From positions 124,001 to 188,000 of the forward strand of contig NZ_BAABFC010000003.1 in NCBI RefSeq assembly GCF_039540575.1: DNA of 64,000 bases, given 5' to 3'. This DNA comes from Pseudaeromonas paramecii. GTDB lineage: Bacteria > Pseudomonadota > Gammaproteobacteria > Enterobacterales > Aeromonadaceae. A program made the position numbers and the translations under genes. Shown in pieces: positions 51,236 to 60,370 of this stretch; the stretch's first letter is position 1; every line of letters begins with the position of its first letter. The notes beneath the pieces are model-generated. The model saw nothing but the letters and a program-made list of their open reading frames with translations, searched no databases and had not been told where the DNA came from.

Positions 51236-51612
51236 GCCCGAATCTGGATGCCCTGCGCCACCGGCTGCTGAGCCTGCCCGCCAGCCAGGAGACCTATCCC
51301 TTCGGCCCCGAGGTGATGGTGTTCAAGGTGGCGGACAAGATGTTCGCCCTGCTGGCCTGGCAGGAGAACCCCCTGCGGCTGTCGGTGAAGGCCGAGCCCC
51401 AGCAGGTGCTCTGGTGGCAGCAGTGCTACCCTCAGATAGGCCCGGGCTATCACCTCAACAAGCGCCACTGGCTCACGGCTCAGCTGGATGAGGCCCTGCC
51501 CTGGGAGACCATCTGCCGCCTGATGGGCGACTCCTATGCCCTGGTGGTGGCCGGTCTGCCCAAGGGCCGCCGCCAGGCGTTGCAGGCCGCATCCCGGCCA
51601 GACGGTTGCTGA
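51232..51612 (+). CDS. MmcQ/YjbR family protein
   Basis: 126 residues with the family pattern: ETYPFGPEVMVFKVADKMFALL in the N-terminal half (written with its core FGPEVMVFKV), LRLSVKAEP, the PGYHLNKRHW block and a C-terminal SYALVVAGLPK. The fold (double-wing) is usually listed as DNA-binding, but the role is not settled. Start overlaps the preceding lipoprotein gene. Confidence 0.88.
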   Translation: MSPNLDALRHRLLSLPASQETYPFGPEVMVFKVADKMFALLAWQENPLRLSVKAEPQQVLWWQQCYPQIGPGYHLNKRHWLTAQLDEALPWETICRLMGDSYALVVAGLPKGRRQALQAASRPDGC

Positions 51613-51653
51613 TAGGCGTCTCCCCGCCTAGACTCCAGAACCTGGTGCCATCC

Positions 51654-53147
51654 ATGAGTGACCCCATGAAGTACAAAGATCTGCGTGATTTCCTCCATCA
51701 GCTGGAACAGCAAGGCCAGCTCAAACGCATCCCCCAGGAGATAGATCCCTACCTGGAGATGACAGAGATTGCCGACCGCACCCTGCGGGCCGGCGGCCCG
51801 GCCCTGCTCTTTGAGAACCCCAAGGGCTATGACATGCCGGTGCTGGCCAACCTGTTCGGCACCCCCCAGCGGGTGGCGCTGGGCATGGGCCAGCCCGACA
51901 CCTCGGCGTTGCGTCAGGTGGGGGAATGGCTGGCGCTGCTCAAGGAGCCCGAGCCACCCAAGGGACTCAAGGATCTGATGGAGAAGTGGCCCCTGTTCAA
52001 GCAGGTGCTCAACATGCCGGTCAAACGGCTGGCCAAGGCCCCCTGCCAGGAGCTGGTGCAGGAAGGCGAGGCGGTGGATCTCACCGCCCTGCCCATCCAG
52101 CACTGCTGGCCCGGTGACGTGGCGCCCCTGCTCTCCTGGGGCCTGACCATCACCCGCGGCCCCTACAAGAGCCGACAGAACCTGGGCATCTACCGCCAGC
52201 AGCTGCTGGGCAAGAACAAGCTCATCATGCGCTGGCTGGATCACCGCGGTGGCGCCATCGACTGCCGCGAGTGGCAGGAGCGCCATCCGGGCAAACCCTT
52301 CCCGGTGGCGGTGGCCATCGGTGCCGATCCGGCCACCATTCTCGGCGCCGTGACCCCGGTGCCGGACACCCTGTCCGAATACGCCTTCGCCGGCCTGCTG
52401 CGGGGTGGCCGCACCGAGGTGGTCAAGGCCATCAGCTGCGATCTGGAGGTGCCCGCCAGCGCCGAAATCGTGCTGGAGGGCTACATCCAGCCCGGCGAGA
52501 CGGCCCCCGAGGGCCCCTATGGCGATCACACCGGCTATTACAACGAGGTGGACGAATTCCCGGTGTTCACCGTCACCCATATCACCCGTCGGCGGGATGC
52601 CATCTACCACAGCACCTACACAGGCCGCCCGCCCGATGAGCCGGCCATGCTGGGAGTGGCCCTCAACGAGGTGTTCGTGCCCCTGCTGCGCAAGCAGTTC
52701 CCCGAGATAGTGGACTTCTACCTGCCGCCGGAGGGCTGTTCCTACCGGCTGGCGGTGGTGACCATGAAGAAGCGCTACCCGGGCCACGCCAAGCGGGTGA
52801 TGCTGGGGGTATGGAGCTTCCTGCGCCAGTTCATGTACACCAAGTTCGTCATCGTATGTGACGAAGATGTTAACGCCCGGGACTGGAATGACGTAATATG
52901 GGCCATCACCACCCGGATGGATCCGGCCAGAGACACCACCCTGATAGAACACACCCCCATCGACTACCTGGACTTCGCCTCCCCGGTCTCCGGACTGGGA
53001 TCTAAAATGGGGTTGGATGCCACCAACAAGTGGCCCGGAGAGACGCAGCGGGAGTGGGGGCGACCCATCGTCATGGATGAGTCGGTCAAACGGCGTATCG
53101 ACGATCTCTGGCCAACCCTGGGGATCCTGGACCGGGGTGACAGCTAA
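51654..53147 (+). CDS. ubiD: 4-hydroxy-3-polyprenylbenzoate decarboxylase
   Basis: 497 residues, the same length as E. coli UbiD, with near-identical blocks such as ADRTLRAGGPALLFENPKG, RQNLGIYRQQ, EGPYGDHTGYYNEVD and SGLGSKMGLDATNKWPGET. It is the prenylated-FMN decarboxylase of ubiquinone synthesis. The catalytic Glu lies in the EGPYGDHTG region. ATG 51654 matches the family start. fre follows 8 bp downstream, the E. coli order. Confidence 0.97.
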   Translation: MSDPMKYKDLRDFLHQLEQQGQLKRIPQEIDPYLEMTEIADRTLRAGGPALLFENPKGYDMPVLANLFGTPQRVALGMGQPDTSALRQVGEWLALLKEPEPPKGLKDLMEKWPLFKQVLNMPVKRLAKAPCQELVQEGEAVDLTALPIQHCWPGDVAPLLSWGLTITRGPYKSRQNLGIYRQQLLGKNKLIMRWLDHRGGAIDCREWQERHPGKPFPVAVAIGADPATILGAVTPVPDTLSEYAFAGLLRGGRTEVVKAISCDLEVPASAEIVLEGYIQPGETAPEGPYGDHTGYYNEVDEFPVFTVTHITRRRDAIYHSTYTGRPPDEPAMLGVALNEVFVPLLRKQFPEIVDFYLPPEGCSYRLAVVTMKKRYPGHAKRVMLGVWSFLRQFMYTKFVIVCDEDVNARDWNDVIWAITTRMDPARDTTLIEHTPIDYLDFASPVSGLGSKMGLDATNKWPGETQREWGRPIVMDESVKRRIDDLWPTLGILDRGDS

Positions 53148-53155
53148 GGAGCCCT

Positions 53156-53854
53156 ATGCAACGAATCATCTGTACCCTGGACGCCTTGCACGAGTGCGCC
53201 AGTCATATTTGGCACGTCCGCCTCAAACCGCAACAGCCGGTCAGCTACAAGGCCGGCCAGTACCTGCAGGTGGTGATGGGGGAGAAGGACAAGCGCCCCT
53301 TCACCATCGCCAACTCCCCCACCCGCAACGGCTATCTGGAGCTGCAGATCGGCGCCCCCCCCGGTGCTCCCTACCCGGGCGAGGTATTGGCCCGCCTGCG
53401 GGAAGAGGGCGAGCTGACGGTGGAGCTGCCCCTGGGCAAGGCCACCCTGCGGGAGGAGTCCCAACGCCCGATCCTGCTGATCGCCGGCGGCACCGGCTAC
53501 TCCTACGCCCGCGCCCTGCTGCAGTACCTGATGGACACCGGCCTCAACCGCCCTGTCTACCTCTACTGGGGCGTGCGTCATGCCGAACAGCTCTACGAGG
53601 GCCAGGAGGTGCTGGAGTGGACCGGCGAGTTCCCGCCACTGACCTTCGTCCCCGTGGTGGAGCAGCCGCCGGTGGGCTGGCAAGGCAAGACGGGCCTGGT
53701 ACACGAGGCGGTGCTGGCGGACTTTGCCAGCCTGGATCTGTACGACATCTATGTGGCGGGCCGCTTCGAGATGGCCGCCGTGGTGCGCGAATCCCTGCGC
53801 CTGCGGGGCGTGTCGGCGGATCACCTGTTCGGTGATGCCTACCAGTTCATCTAG
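53156..53854 (+). CDS. fre: NAD(P)H-flavin reductase
   Basis: 232 residues (E. coli 233). Flavin-binding RPFTIANSP and the NAD(P)H-binding GGTGYSYARALL motif identify Fre. It makes free reduced flavin, which serves the prenyl-FMN system and other uses. It follows ubiD by 8 bp; AAGGAG precedes the ATG. A strong hairpin follows. Confidence 0.95.
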   Translation: MQRIICTLDALHECASHIWHVRLKPQQPVSYKAGQYLQVVMGEKDKRPFTIANSPTRNGYLELQIGAPPGAPYPGEVLARLREEGELTVELPLGKATLREESQRPILLIAGGTGYSYARALLQYLMDTGLNRPVYLYWGVRHAEQLYEGQEVLEWTGEFPPLTFVPVVEQPPVGWQGKTGLVHEAVLADFASLDLYDIYVAGRFEMAAVVRESLRLRGVSADHLFGDAYQFI

Positions 53855-53880
53855 GCGCTCTTGTCTCGGCGCCAAAGACC

Positions 53881-53910
53881 ACAAAGGCGGCCCAAGGGCC
53901 GCCTTTGTCT
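53881..53910. terminator. Bidirectional terminator between fre and ubiK
   Basis: 13-bp arms ACAAAGGCGGCCC and GGGCCGCCTTTGT around AA, followed by CTTGTCT. The T-run is weak on the plus strand. Confidence 0.7.
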
Positions 53911-53927
53911 TGTCTGTCTGACCGGCC

Positions 53928-54185
53928 TTACTCGGCCTTGTCCTGCAGGCGGGCTTCCAGCTCCGCCAGCTTGGCCTCCAGGGCGGTGAGCTTCTCCCGG
54001 GTGCGCAGCAGCACCTTGGTCTGCACCTCAAACTCCTCGCGGCTCACCATGTCCAGCTTGTTGAGCTGGGCCTGCAGCACCTGCTTGACCTTCTTGTCCA
54101 CCTCTTCGCCCAGGCTCTTGATACCGGGCGGCAGGGCCGCGTGTATCTTGCTGGCCATCTCTTCAATCTTCTTGGGGTCGATCAT
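53928..54185 (-). CDS. ubiK: Ubiquinone biosynthesis accessory factor UbiK
   Basis: 85 residues, helical, with the family layout: IDPKKIEEMASKIHAALPPG at the N-terminus and a C-terminal coiled coil (REKLTALEAKLAELEARL). UbiK (YqiC) trimerises and helps the UbiJ-containing Ubi complex. ATG 54185 has GGAG upstream. Its nearness to ubiD and fre fits the pathway. Confidence 0.92.
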   Translation of the reverse strand: MIDPKKIEEMASKIHAALPPGIKSLGEEVDKKVKQVLQAQLNKLDMVSREEFEVQTKVLLRTREKLTALEAKLAELEARLQDKAE

Positions 54186-54253
54186 GCTCGTCTCCTCATC
54201 GGCTGGCGTCATTGTGCCTGAGCCGGGCGTCCGGCTCCAGCACAGGGATCCCA

Positions 54254-56116
54254 CTAGCGAGTCAGGTGATCACGAATGCAGGTCAGGAAGGCCTCGCCGA
54301 AGCGCTCCAGCTTGCGATAGCCCACGCCGTTGATGGCCAGCAGCTCGGTCTCGTCACAGGGCTGCTGGCGCGCCATCTCCTGCAGGGTAGCGTCGTTGAA
54401 CACCACGTAGGGCGGCACCTCTTCTTCTTCGGCGATCTGCTTGCGCAGGGCCCGCAGGGCACGGAACAGCTTGGCATCCCCCGGCGCCAGCTCGCTGTCG
54501 CGCTCCCGGGGGGAGCGGGCCTTGCGGCCGGTGAGCACCTGCAGCCGCGGCACCGCCAGCATCAGGGTCTGATCCCCCCGCAATACGGGGCGCGCCGCCT
54601 CGGTGAGCTGCAGGGTCAGGTGGCGGGTGATGGACTGGGTGAGCAGCCCCTGGTGGATCAGCTGGCGTAACACCGACAGCCAGTGCTCGTGGCTGCGATC
54701 CCGGCCGATGCCGTAGGTGGAGAGCTTGTCGTGGCCCTGCTCCTTGATACGTTGGTTCTGGGCGCCGCGCAGCACCTCGATGACATAGCCGGTGCCGAAG
54801 CGCTGGCCCAGGCGGTAGACGCAGGAGAGCGCCTTGCGGGCGTCCTCGGTGGCGTCGAAGGTGCGGGGCGGATCCAGGCAGACATCGCAGTTGCCGCAGG
54901 GCTCGCCCTGGCTCTCGCCGAAGTAGTTGAGCAGCACCTGGCGGCGGCAGGTCTGAGCCTCGGCGAAAGCCGCCATCAGGTTGAGCTTGTACTGCTCCAC
55001 CCGCAACCGCTCCGGATCCACATAGTCGCCGGCCTCCAGCATGCGCCGCAGCCGCTCGGTGTCCGCCGGATCGTAGAGCAGCAGGGCCTCGGCGGGCAGA
55101 CCATCCCGCCCGGCACGGCCCGTCTCCTGATAGTAGGACTCGATGTTCTTGGGGGTGTCGTAGTGCACCACGAAGCGCACGTTGGGCTTGTCGATGCCCA
55201 TGCCGAACGCCACCGTGGCCACCACCACCTCGATGTCGTCCTTGAGGAAGCCCTCCTGCACCCGGTTACGCTCCGCCACCGGCAGGCCGGCGTGGTAGCA
55301 GGCCGCCTTGTGGCCCCGGGTCACCAGCAGGCGTGCCACCTCCTCGGTACGGCTGCGGCTGGTGCAGTAGACGATGCCGCACTGGCCGCCCTGCTTGGCC
55401 AGGTAAGCCAGCAGCTGGTCGTTAGGCTTGTACTTGTCCAGCAGGCTGTAGCGGATGTTGGGCCGATCGAAGCTGGCCAGATGGACGAAGGGATCCGGCA
55501 GGCCCAGCCGCTGGAGTATGTCCTCCCGGGTGGCCGCGTCGGCGGTGGCGGTGAGAGCCACCAGGGGCACCTGGGGAAAGCGCTGCTTGAGGCAGCCCAG
55601 CTGGGCATATTCGGGGCGAAAATCGTGGCCCCACTGGGAGATGCAGTGGGCCTCGTCGATGGCAAACAGCGCCAGGGGCAGCTCCGCCAGCCGCTCGAGA
55701 AAGTCCGGCAGCAGCAACCGCTCCGGCGCCACGTACAACAGCTTGAGATCGCCGCGGCGCAGCTGGCCGTAGATCTCCTGTGCCTCGTCCCGCCCCAGGG
55801 AGGAGTTGAGACAGGCCGCCGCCACCCCGTTGGCCCTGAGGGTGTCCACCTGATCCTTCATCAGGGCGATGAGGGGCGACACCACCACCGTCAGGCCGGG
55901 CCGCACCAGCGCCGGGATCTGATAGCAGAGGGACTTGCCGCCGCCGGTGGGCATGATCACCAGGCCATCACGGCCGGCGATGAGCTGATCCAGGATAGCC
56001 GCCTGCCCCGGGCGGAACGCCTGGTAGCCGAACACCTCCCGCAACACCTGCAGCGGCGTCGGGCGCTGGGTGAAGGGGCTGTCGGAGACGGAAAAATCGG
56101 GGCTGGCTGGCTGCAT
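54254..56116 (-). CDS. recQ: ATP-dependent DNA helicase RecQ
   Basis: 620 residues (E. coli 609). Motif I MPTGGGKSLCYQIPA, motif II FAIDEAHCISQWGHDFRPEY, motif VI YQETGRAGRDG; the zinc-binding cysteines are seen in CRRQVLL and GEPCGNCDVCLDPP; a winged-helix domain and a C-terminal HRDC domain follow. It unwinds DNA in recombination and repair. It starts at ATG 56116, about 185 bp from the divergent AbiTii-like gene. Confidence 0.96.
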   Translation of the reverse strand: MQPASPDFSVSDSPFTQRPTPLQVLREVFGYQAFRPGQAAILDQLIAGRDGLVIMPTGGGKSLCYQIPALVRPGLTVVVSPLIALMKDQVDTLRANGVAAACLNSSLGRDEAQEIYGQLRRGDLKLLYVAPERLLLPDFLERLAELPLALFAIDEAHCISQWGHDFRPEYAQLGCLKQRFPQVPLVALTATADAATREDILQRLGLPDPFVHLASFDRPNIRYSLLDKYKPNDQLLAYLAKQGGQCGIVYCTSRSRTEEVARLLVTRGHKAACYHAGLPVAERNRVQEGFLKDDIEVVVATVAFGMGIDKPNVRFVVHYDTPKNIESYYQETGRAGRDGLPAEALLLYDPADTERLRRMLEAGDYVDPERLRVEQYKLNLMAAFAEAQTCRRQVLLNYFGESQGEPCGNCDVCLDPPRTFDATEDARKALSCVYRLGQRFGTGYVIEVLRGAQNQRIKEQGHDKLSTYGIGRDRSHEHWLSVLRQLIHQGLLTQSITRHLTLQLTEAARPVLRGDQTLMLAVPRLQVLTGRKARSPRERDSELAPGDAKLFRALRALRKQIAEEEEVPPYVVFNDATLQEMARQQPCDETELLAINGVGYRKLERFGEAFLTCIRDHLTR

Positions 56117-56198
56117 AGGGGCGCCATTGTAATGCAGGCGGCAAGCACAATAAACCGACTTTGGCCAACTAGACTCACCCGCAAACCTGACAGGTCAA

Positions 56199-56228
56199 TT
56201 GGCGAAAACCGGCCTAATTGACTAAAAT
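56199..56228 (+). promoter_or_regulatory. Candidate promoter for the AbiTii-like gene
   Basis: TTGGCG at 56199 and TAAAAT at 56223 with an 18-bp spacer. TTGAC occurs at 56218 and 56229 with its inverse GTCAA at 56238, so an operator may overlap the start of transcription. Confidence 0.4.
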
Positions 56229-56300
56229 TTGACCTCAGTCAATCCCCCATCCGTCCGCCGGCCGGTCACCGTCGCATACTTGATTAGGGAGGTGAGCTGT

Positions 56301-56834
56301 ATGAGCAAGTTGACGACCATCCAGTGCACGGATCTGATAGAGCGCATGCATTGCCTGTATCAGACGGCACGCGAAGCAAGCCTGAAGCAGTGGCTGCAAC
56401 GGGAGCTGGAGGGTTATGCGGACATGGACGCCCTGCCTTGGTATCGGGTTGTAGAATGCCGGCAACGGGGGCTCTTCATCCATGCCCACAGCGGTCGGCA
56501 ACGGACCTGCCATATCCACGACGATAGCCTGGGGCAACGGGATCTGAACGAGGTGAAGTTCCTCTTGCTACGGGGACCCGTCTCCGCCTACCTGGACTGT
56601 CACGTGCTGGTGCTGGAGCGGTGGCCGGACGAGCTGCTCGACGCCTACCGACGGCAGCTGATCCCGGATCACATCTGCCTGCACGCCTGGCGCGAACCCG
56701 TCGGCTCGGTGAAAGAGAAACTGCTGCTGGGGGTGGATCACATGCTGCAGGAGTACCTGCCGGCCATGGCGCGGGAAATGTGCCAGTGCAACAAATCCCT
56801 GCGGGCCATTCAGCACAGGCATTGGCAGATTTAG
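56301..56834 (+). CDS. AbiTii-like protein
   Basis: 177 residues from ATG 56301, which follows AGGGAGGTGAG. The N-terminal stretch IERMHCLYQTAREA then LKQWLQRELEGYADMDALPWYR resembles the AbiTii family N-terminus (helical pair followed by W...ELxGY). The C-terminal half is not recognised and contains Cys and His residues (DCHVLVLERW). AbiTii proteins are associated with abortive infection, but no partner gene is present. It is isolated between recQ and rarD with its own promoter candidate and terminator. Confidence 0.55.
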   Translation: MSKLTTIQCTDLIERMHCLYQTAREASLKQWLQRELEGYADMDALPWYRVVECRQRGLFIHAHSGRQRTCHIHDDSLGQRDLNEVKFLLLRGPVSAYLDCHVLVLERWPDELLDAYRRQLIPDHICLHAWREPVGSVKEKLLLGVDHMLQEYLPAMAREMCQCNKSLRAIQHRHWQI

Positions 56835-56852
56835 GGTTCTCCCCGTGTAGAC

Positions 56853-56878
56853 AAGCGGAGCTGCGGCTCCGCTTTTTG
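56853..56878 (+). terminator. Terminator after the AbiTii-like gene
   Basis: 9-bp arms AAGCGGAGC and GCTCCGCTT around TGCG, followed by TTTG. Confidence 0.85.
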
Positions 56879-56942
56879 TGGCCACGTTTTGCGTTACAAT
56901 GCCCGGCGACCCCGCCCGGGGCCGTCTTCCTCAGGTACCCTT

Positions 56943-57842
56943 ATGAACCCCCATCGCCAAGGCGTGCTCTTCGCCGTTGCCGCCTTTCTCATCTGGGGCA
57001 TCTGCCCCCTCTATTTCAAGCTGCTGACCCAGGTGCCCGCCGGGGAAATCCTCACCCACCGCATCATCTGGTCCTGTGTGCTCCTGCTGGGCCTGTTGCT
57101 GGCCAGCCGCCAGGTGCACCGCATTCGCGCCGCCCTGCGCCAGCCCCGCCAGCTGCTCAACCTCACCGTCTCCGCCCTGCTGGTGGCCGGTAACTGGCTG
57201 CTGTTCATCTGGGCGGTAAACAACAACCACCTGCTGGAGGCCAGCCTGGGCTATTACATCAACCCCCTGTTCAATGTGCTGCTGGGCCTGCTGTTCCTCG
57301 GTGAGCGGTTGCGCCGCCTGCAATGGCTGGCGGTGGCGCTGGCCAGCACAGGGGTGCTGATCCAGGTGCTGCTGCTGGGCCACCTGCCCTGGATCGCCCT
57401 GACCCTGGCCGGCAGCTTCGGCATCTATGGCCTGATCCGCAAGCAGATCCCGGTGGACGCCCAGACCGGCCTGTTCGTCGAGACCCTGCTGCTGTTGCCC
57501 CTGGCGCTGATCTATTTGTTCGTCATCGCCGACAGCCCCACCAGCCACCTGGCGGCCAACCCCTGGCAACTGAACGGCCTGCTGCTGGCCGCCGGCGTGG
57601 TGACGACAGTGCCCCTGCTGCTGTTCACCGCCGGCGCCCGCCTCATCCCTCTCTCCACCCTGGGCTTCATCCAGTACCTGGGCCCCAGCCTGATGTTCCT
57701 GCTGGCCATCTTCCTGTATGGCGAGCCCATCCAGGGCGCCAAGCTGCTGACCTTCGCCTGCATCTGGCTGGCGTTGGCCCTGTTCAGCCTGGAGGGCTGG
57801 CAGCGCAGCCGGCGCCAGCGGCTGGCGAGTCAAGCGGGCTAA
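56943..57842 (+). CDS. rarD: EamA-family permease RarD
   Basis: 299 residues with about ten membrane helices. N-terminal RQGVLFAVAAFLIWGICPLYFK, HRIIWSC, NWLLFIWAVNN and SLGYYINPL match RarD proteins closely. RarD is a DMT-superfamily transporter named from a chloramphenicol-sensitivity phenotype; the substrate is uncertain. ATG 56943 matches the family start. Confidence 0.92.
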   Translation: MNPHRQGVLFAVAAFLIWGICPLYFKLLTQVPAGEILTHRIIWSCVLLLGLLLASRQVHRIRAALRQPRQLLNLTVSALLVAGNWLLFIWAVNNNHLLEASLGYYINPLFNVLLGLLFLGERLRRLQWLAVALASTGVLIQVLLLGHLPWIALTLAGSFGIYGLIRKQIPVDAQTGLFVETLLLLPLALIYLFVIADSPTSHLAANPWQLNGLLLAAGVVTTVPLLLFTAGARLIPLSTLGFIQYLGPSLMFLLAIFLYGEPIQGAKLLTFACIWLALALFSLEGWQRSRRQRLASQAG

Positions 57843-58338
57843 CGCCTGCACAGGCTGGCTGACGGTCATTTTTCGGTTTGACCGTTACGCCCTACTCGGC
57901 GCCGAGCCTTTCCAGCTTCCCGCTTGGCGGGGGCGCGCAAAGGGGGATTGTGCCATCCCCCGTTACGACGTCATCCCTGACTAACGACCCGCTCCGGGCT
58001 CCTGCCCTCCGCGCCAAACCGGGCCGGGATACTCAATCCCGTCCCTGTCCGGTTTGGCCCCGGCATGACAGACCGAGGGGAGCCGAATCCAATTAGCCAG
58101 TCCGCAGGCTTGTATCGCTGGGAGGATTGTTTCCCATGCGTGCGATTGGGCTAACGCTAATCACCTATGCGGACTCCCACACCAACCTGTGGTGTGGTTG
58201 GCAAAAACCGATCAGTCAGGGTGTCATACGGCACAACAACAATTAGGATGCGACCGATTGGGAAATGACCGACCTCACCCGCAAAACCAAGGCGCACGGC
58301 GAGAAACCACGCCAGTCACATCAGGACAAGGACGCACG
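57843..58338. other. rarD to EF-hand gene intergenic region
   Basis: 495 bp: copy E of the dispersed element fills 57882-58100. At 58177-58197 there is a perfect inverted repeat with arms CCACACCA and TGGTGTGG around ACCTG. The rest shows no gene. Confidence 0.65.
57882..58100 (+). repeat. Dispersed hairpin element, copy E
   Basis: Begins CCGTTACGCCCTA and ends AATTAGCCAG. The central hairpin has arms GGGGGAT and ATCCCCC around TGTGCC. The nested module (GCCAAACCGG, GGGAT-ACTCA-ATCCC, CCGGTTTGGC) is identical in arms and inner loop to copy C. The block between hairpins and the TGGCTCGGC block are lost or changed. Confidence 0.85.
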
Positions 58339-59034
58339 ATGGAAGAGAACCGTTTTTTCAAATACGTCTGGCGGATAAATGGTCTGCTGTTATTGCTGGT
58401 CGGCCTGTTGGCTGCGGCCCTGCTGGCGTTTACCGGCTACCAGCTGTATGCGTCGAGCGGCCTTCGCGCCCCCCATGACCTGCCGCGAACGACGGACACG
58501 AAGACGCCCTCGCCGAGGCAGCTTGGCACCCCCGTCGCCATCGCAGGTACACCCCATGTGATGGTGCCACTCTGGGCGGATGCGGTGGAGAAGCGCGACT
58601 ACTTCAGCAAGTCCAACGACAACGCGAGCAACTACCTGTTCATCGATGGCCAGCATCAGACGCAGCACTGGCTGCTGCCGGACAACAACCGCCTGATCCT
58701 CGGCTCAGACCTGCTCTCGGAACTGGGCTGCTGCGACGACAAGCGCACCATTCGCGCCATCCTCTATCAGGTGGTGACGGCAGACAGCAATGGTGACCAA
58801 AGGCTCAGCCAGCAGGATGCCGTCACCCTGGCACTCTCCCGCGCCGATGGCAGTGGGTATCGTCAGTTGATCCCGGCGGTGGATCGCCTGCTGGGGCAGC
58901 TGCCCCTGGATGATCACACCCTGCTGCTGCTCTATCAGAAACAGGGGATGGGCTATGCCGCCTGGGTCTCACTGACCGATCTCGTCCTGTTGAAGGAGCA
59001 GCCCCTGGCCAAGGTCGGTGACCCGGCATCTTGA
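58339..59034 (+). CDS. Membrane-anchored EF-hand-like protein
   Basis: 231 residues from ATG 58339 (AAGGA 6 bp upstream). One N-terminal membrane helix (about 14-36) anchors a probably periplasmic domain. The loop DSNGDQRLSQQD fits a canonical EF-hand calcium loop (D-x-N-x-D-x-R...D). No other motif was recognised. The gene stands alone. A calcium-sensing role is an inference from the loop only. Confidence 0.6.
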   Translation: MEENRFFKYVWRINGLLLLLVGLLAAALLAFTGYQLYASSGLRAPHDLPRTTDTKTPSPRQLGTPVAIAGTPHVMVPLWADAVEKRDYFSKSNDNASNYLFIDGQHQTQHWLLPDNNRLILGSDLLSELGCCDDKRTIRAILYQVVTADSNGDQRLSQQDAVTLALSRADGSGYRQLIPAVDRLLGQLPLDDHTLLLLYQKQGMGYAAWVSLTDLVLLKEQPLAKVGDPAS

Positions 59035-59200
59035 GCGGATGACAGACCTTAGATGGAACTCTTAATGCGTTCTCTTCTTGAGATTCTGGATATGAGGCCA
59101 ACCATGCTTAAACCGTCAGACGGTGGGATAACATACTGGCTCACAACAGTGCGAGGATGAACACCCACCCACTAATCTGAGCTGAAAAGACCGAGACCAC

Positions 59201-59860
59201 TCAGGTATCCAACGGCCGAGTGTTCATGTGATAGACCTTGTTGACCGTCACTTGATTGGCATCCTCCTGATAGGAATCGCCATAGCTGACCTGCATGGCG
59301 AAATGAGGGGAGTAAAGTTCGGATATCTCATGGTCGATTAATGCGGCGGAATCCTGATTTCTCATGGGATCTGCATCTTCTGTCGTTAATAACAACATGG
59401 GTTTCAATAACGGCATGAATGAAAGTAACTTGGTGACATAGGCCTTCCTGATTTTTTCTGGCAGGGCGGTCAACGCAGCGCGATCGTAGACGGCGTCAAT
59501 CAGGCCCAGGCTCGCGCTTTTTAATAAAAAAATATCACCGCAAAAAATACTGATCCGCCCGTGTCGCCACACGGTGAAGTTGCCGAGGCGCGTTTTCTTT
59601 GGTTTCAACTTGTTCTCATCGAAAAAGGCTCTCACGGCCACCGAGCTCAGCTCAATACCAACGACCTGAAACCCCTTTTCGGCAAGCCAGATCAAGTCGT
59701 TACTCTTGCCACACAAGGGTACCAACACTCGCCCCCAGGCGGGGATTGCGAGTCGATGCCAATGGTCCTGCAACTGCTGATTGACGAGCACCTGATGAAA
59801 GTCGCTCTGTCGATTCTTCCACATGGCGAGCCATAAGCCATTGTCCGCTGATGTCAACAT
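59201..59860 (-). CDS. Thiopurine S-methyltransferase (TPMT) family protein
   Basis: 219 residues, like bacterial TPMTs (about 218). The SAM-binding region RVLVPLCGKSNDLIWLAEKG and VVGIELSSVAVRAFF is diagnostic, and FYDRAALxALP-like YDRAALTALP follows. Bacterial members methylate tellurite, selenite or thiols. AAGGAA precedes ATG 59860. The gene uses many AT-ending codons (AAA, TTT, AAT) unlike its neighbours, which suggests acquisition from elsewhere. Confidence 0.88.
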   Translation of the reverse strand: MLTSADNGLWLAMWKNRQSDFHQVLVNQQLQDHWHRLAIPAWGRVLVPLCGKSNDLIWLAEKGFQVVGIELSSVAVRAFFDENKLKPKKTRLGNFTVWRHGRISIFCGDIFLLKSASLGLIDAVYDRAALTALPEKIRKAYVTKLLSFMPLLKPMLLLTTEDADPMRNQDSAALIDHEISELYSPHFAMQVSYGDSYQEDANQVTVNKVYHMNTRPLDT

Positions 59861-60343
59861 ACCCGGTTCCTTCTGTTGTGATCAGCACAATGTCTGATTG
59901 TCCGCATCGATATTGATGGCAGGTGCTGCATGATGTTGCGGTACAACACCACATAGAGCGTGGCCTGATGCCAATCTGGTGCTGTCGTGTTCAGGCCAAT
60001 AAGCGGAGTGCAGAGTTAGGGTTTCAAGAATCGATCCAGACCAGGCGAATGGCGCCCCTTTCTCGACAGAAGCCCATAGGGGTGGCTGAGTAACAAGGCC
60101 TCTACCCCACGGCAAGGTGCTCTATCTGACGCTGAACGGCCAAAACCCGGTGCCTATGCCTGTTTCCTCAAAAATCCGTTTCAGGATAACGGGCCCCGCC
60201 GATCCTCTGCCTATCTTCTGTCATCCCCTCGCCGATTAAGCCGCACCATGCCAGCTGACGCCGCCTCCCTTGGCGTTATGCTGGCCGCTCCCCGCCCCCG
60301 ACCCGGAGTCTATCGTGAAGATTTAGCTTGGCCCGCTGCAGCC

Positions 60344-60370
60344 CGTGTAGGGGCTATTAGCGCAGCGTAA
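60344..60370. repeat. REP-like palindrome, truncated copy 3
   Basis: CGTGTAGGGGCTATTAG followed by CGCAGCGTAA matches the copies at 22571 and 23433 but breaks off before the TCGCCC arm. Confidence 0.6.
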
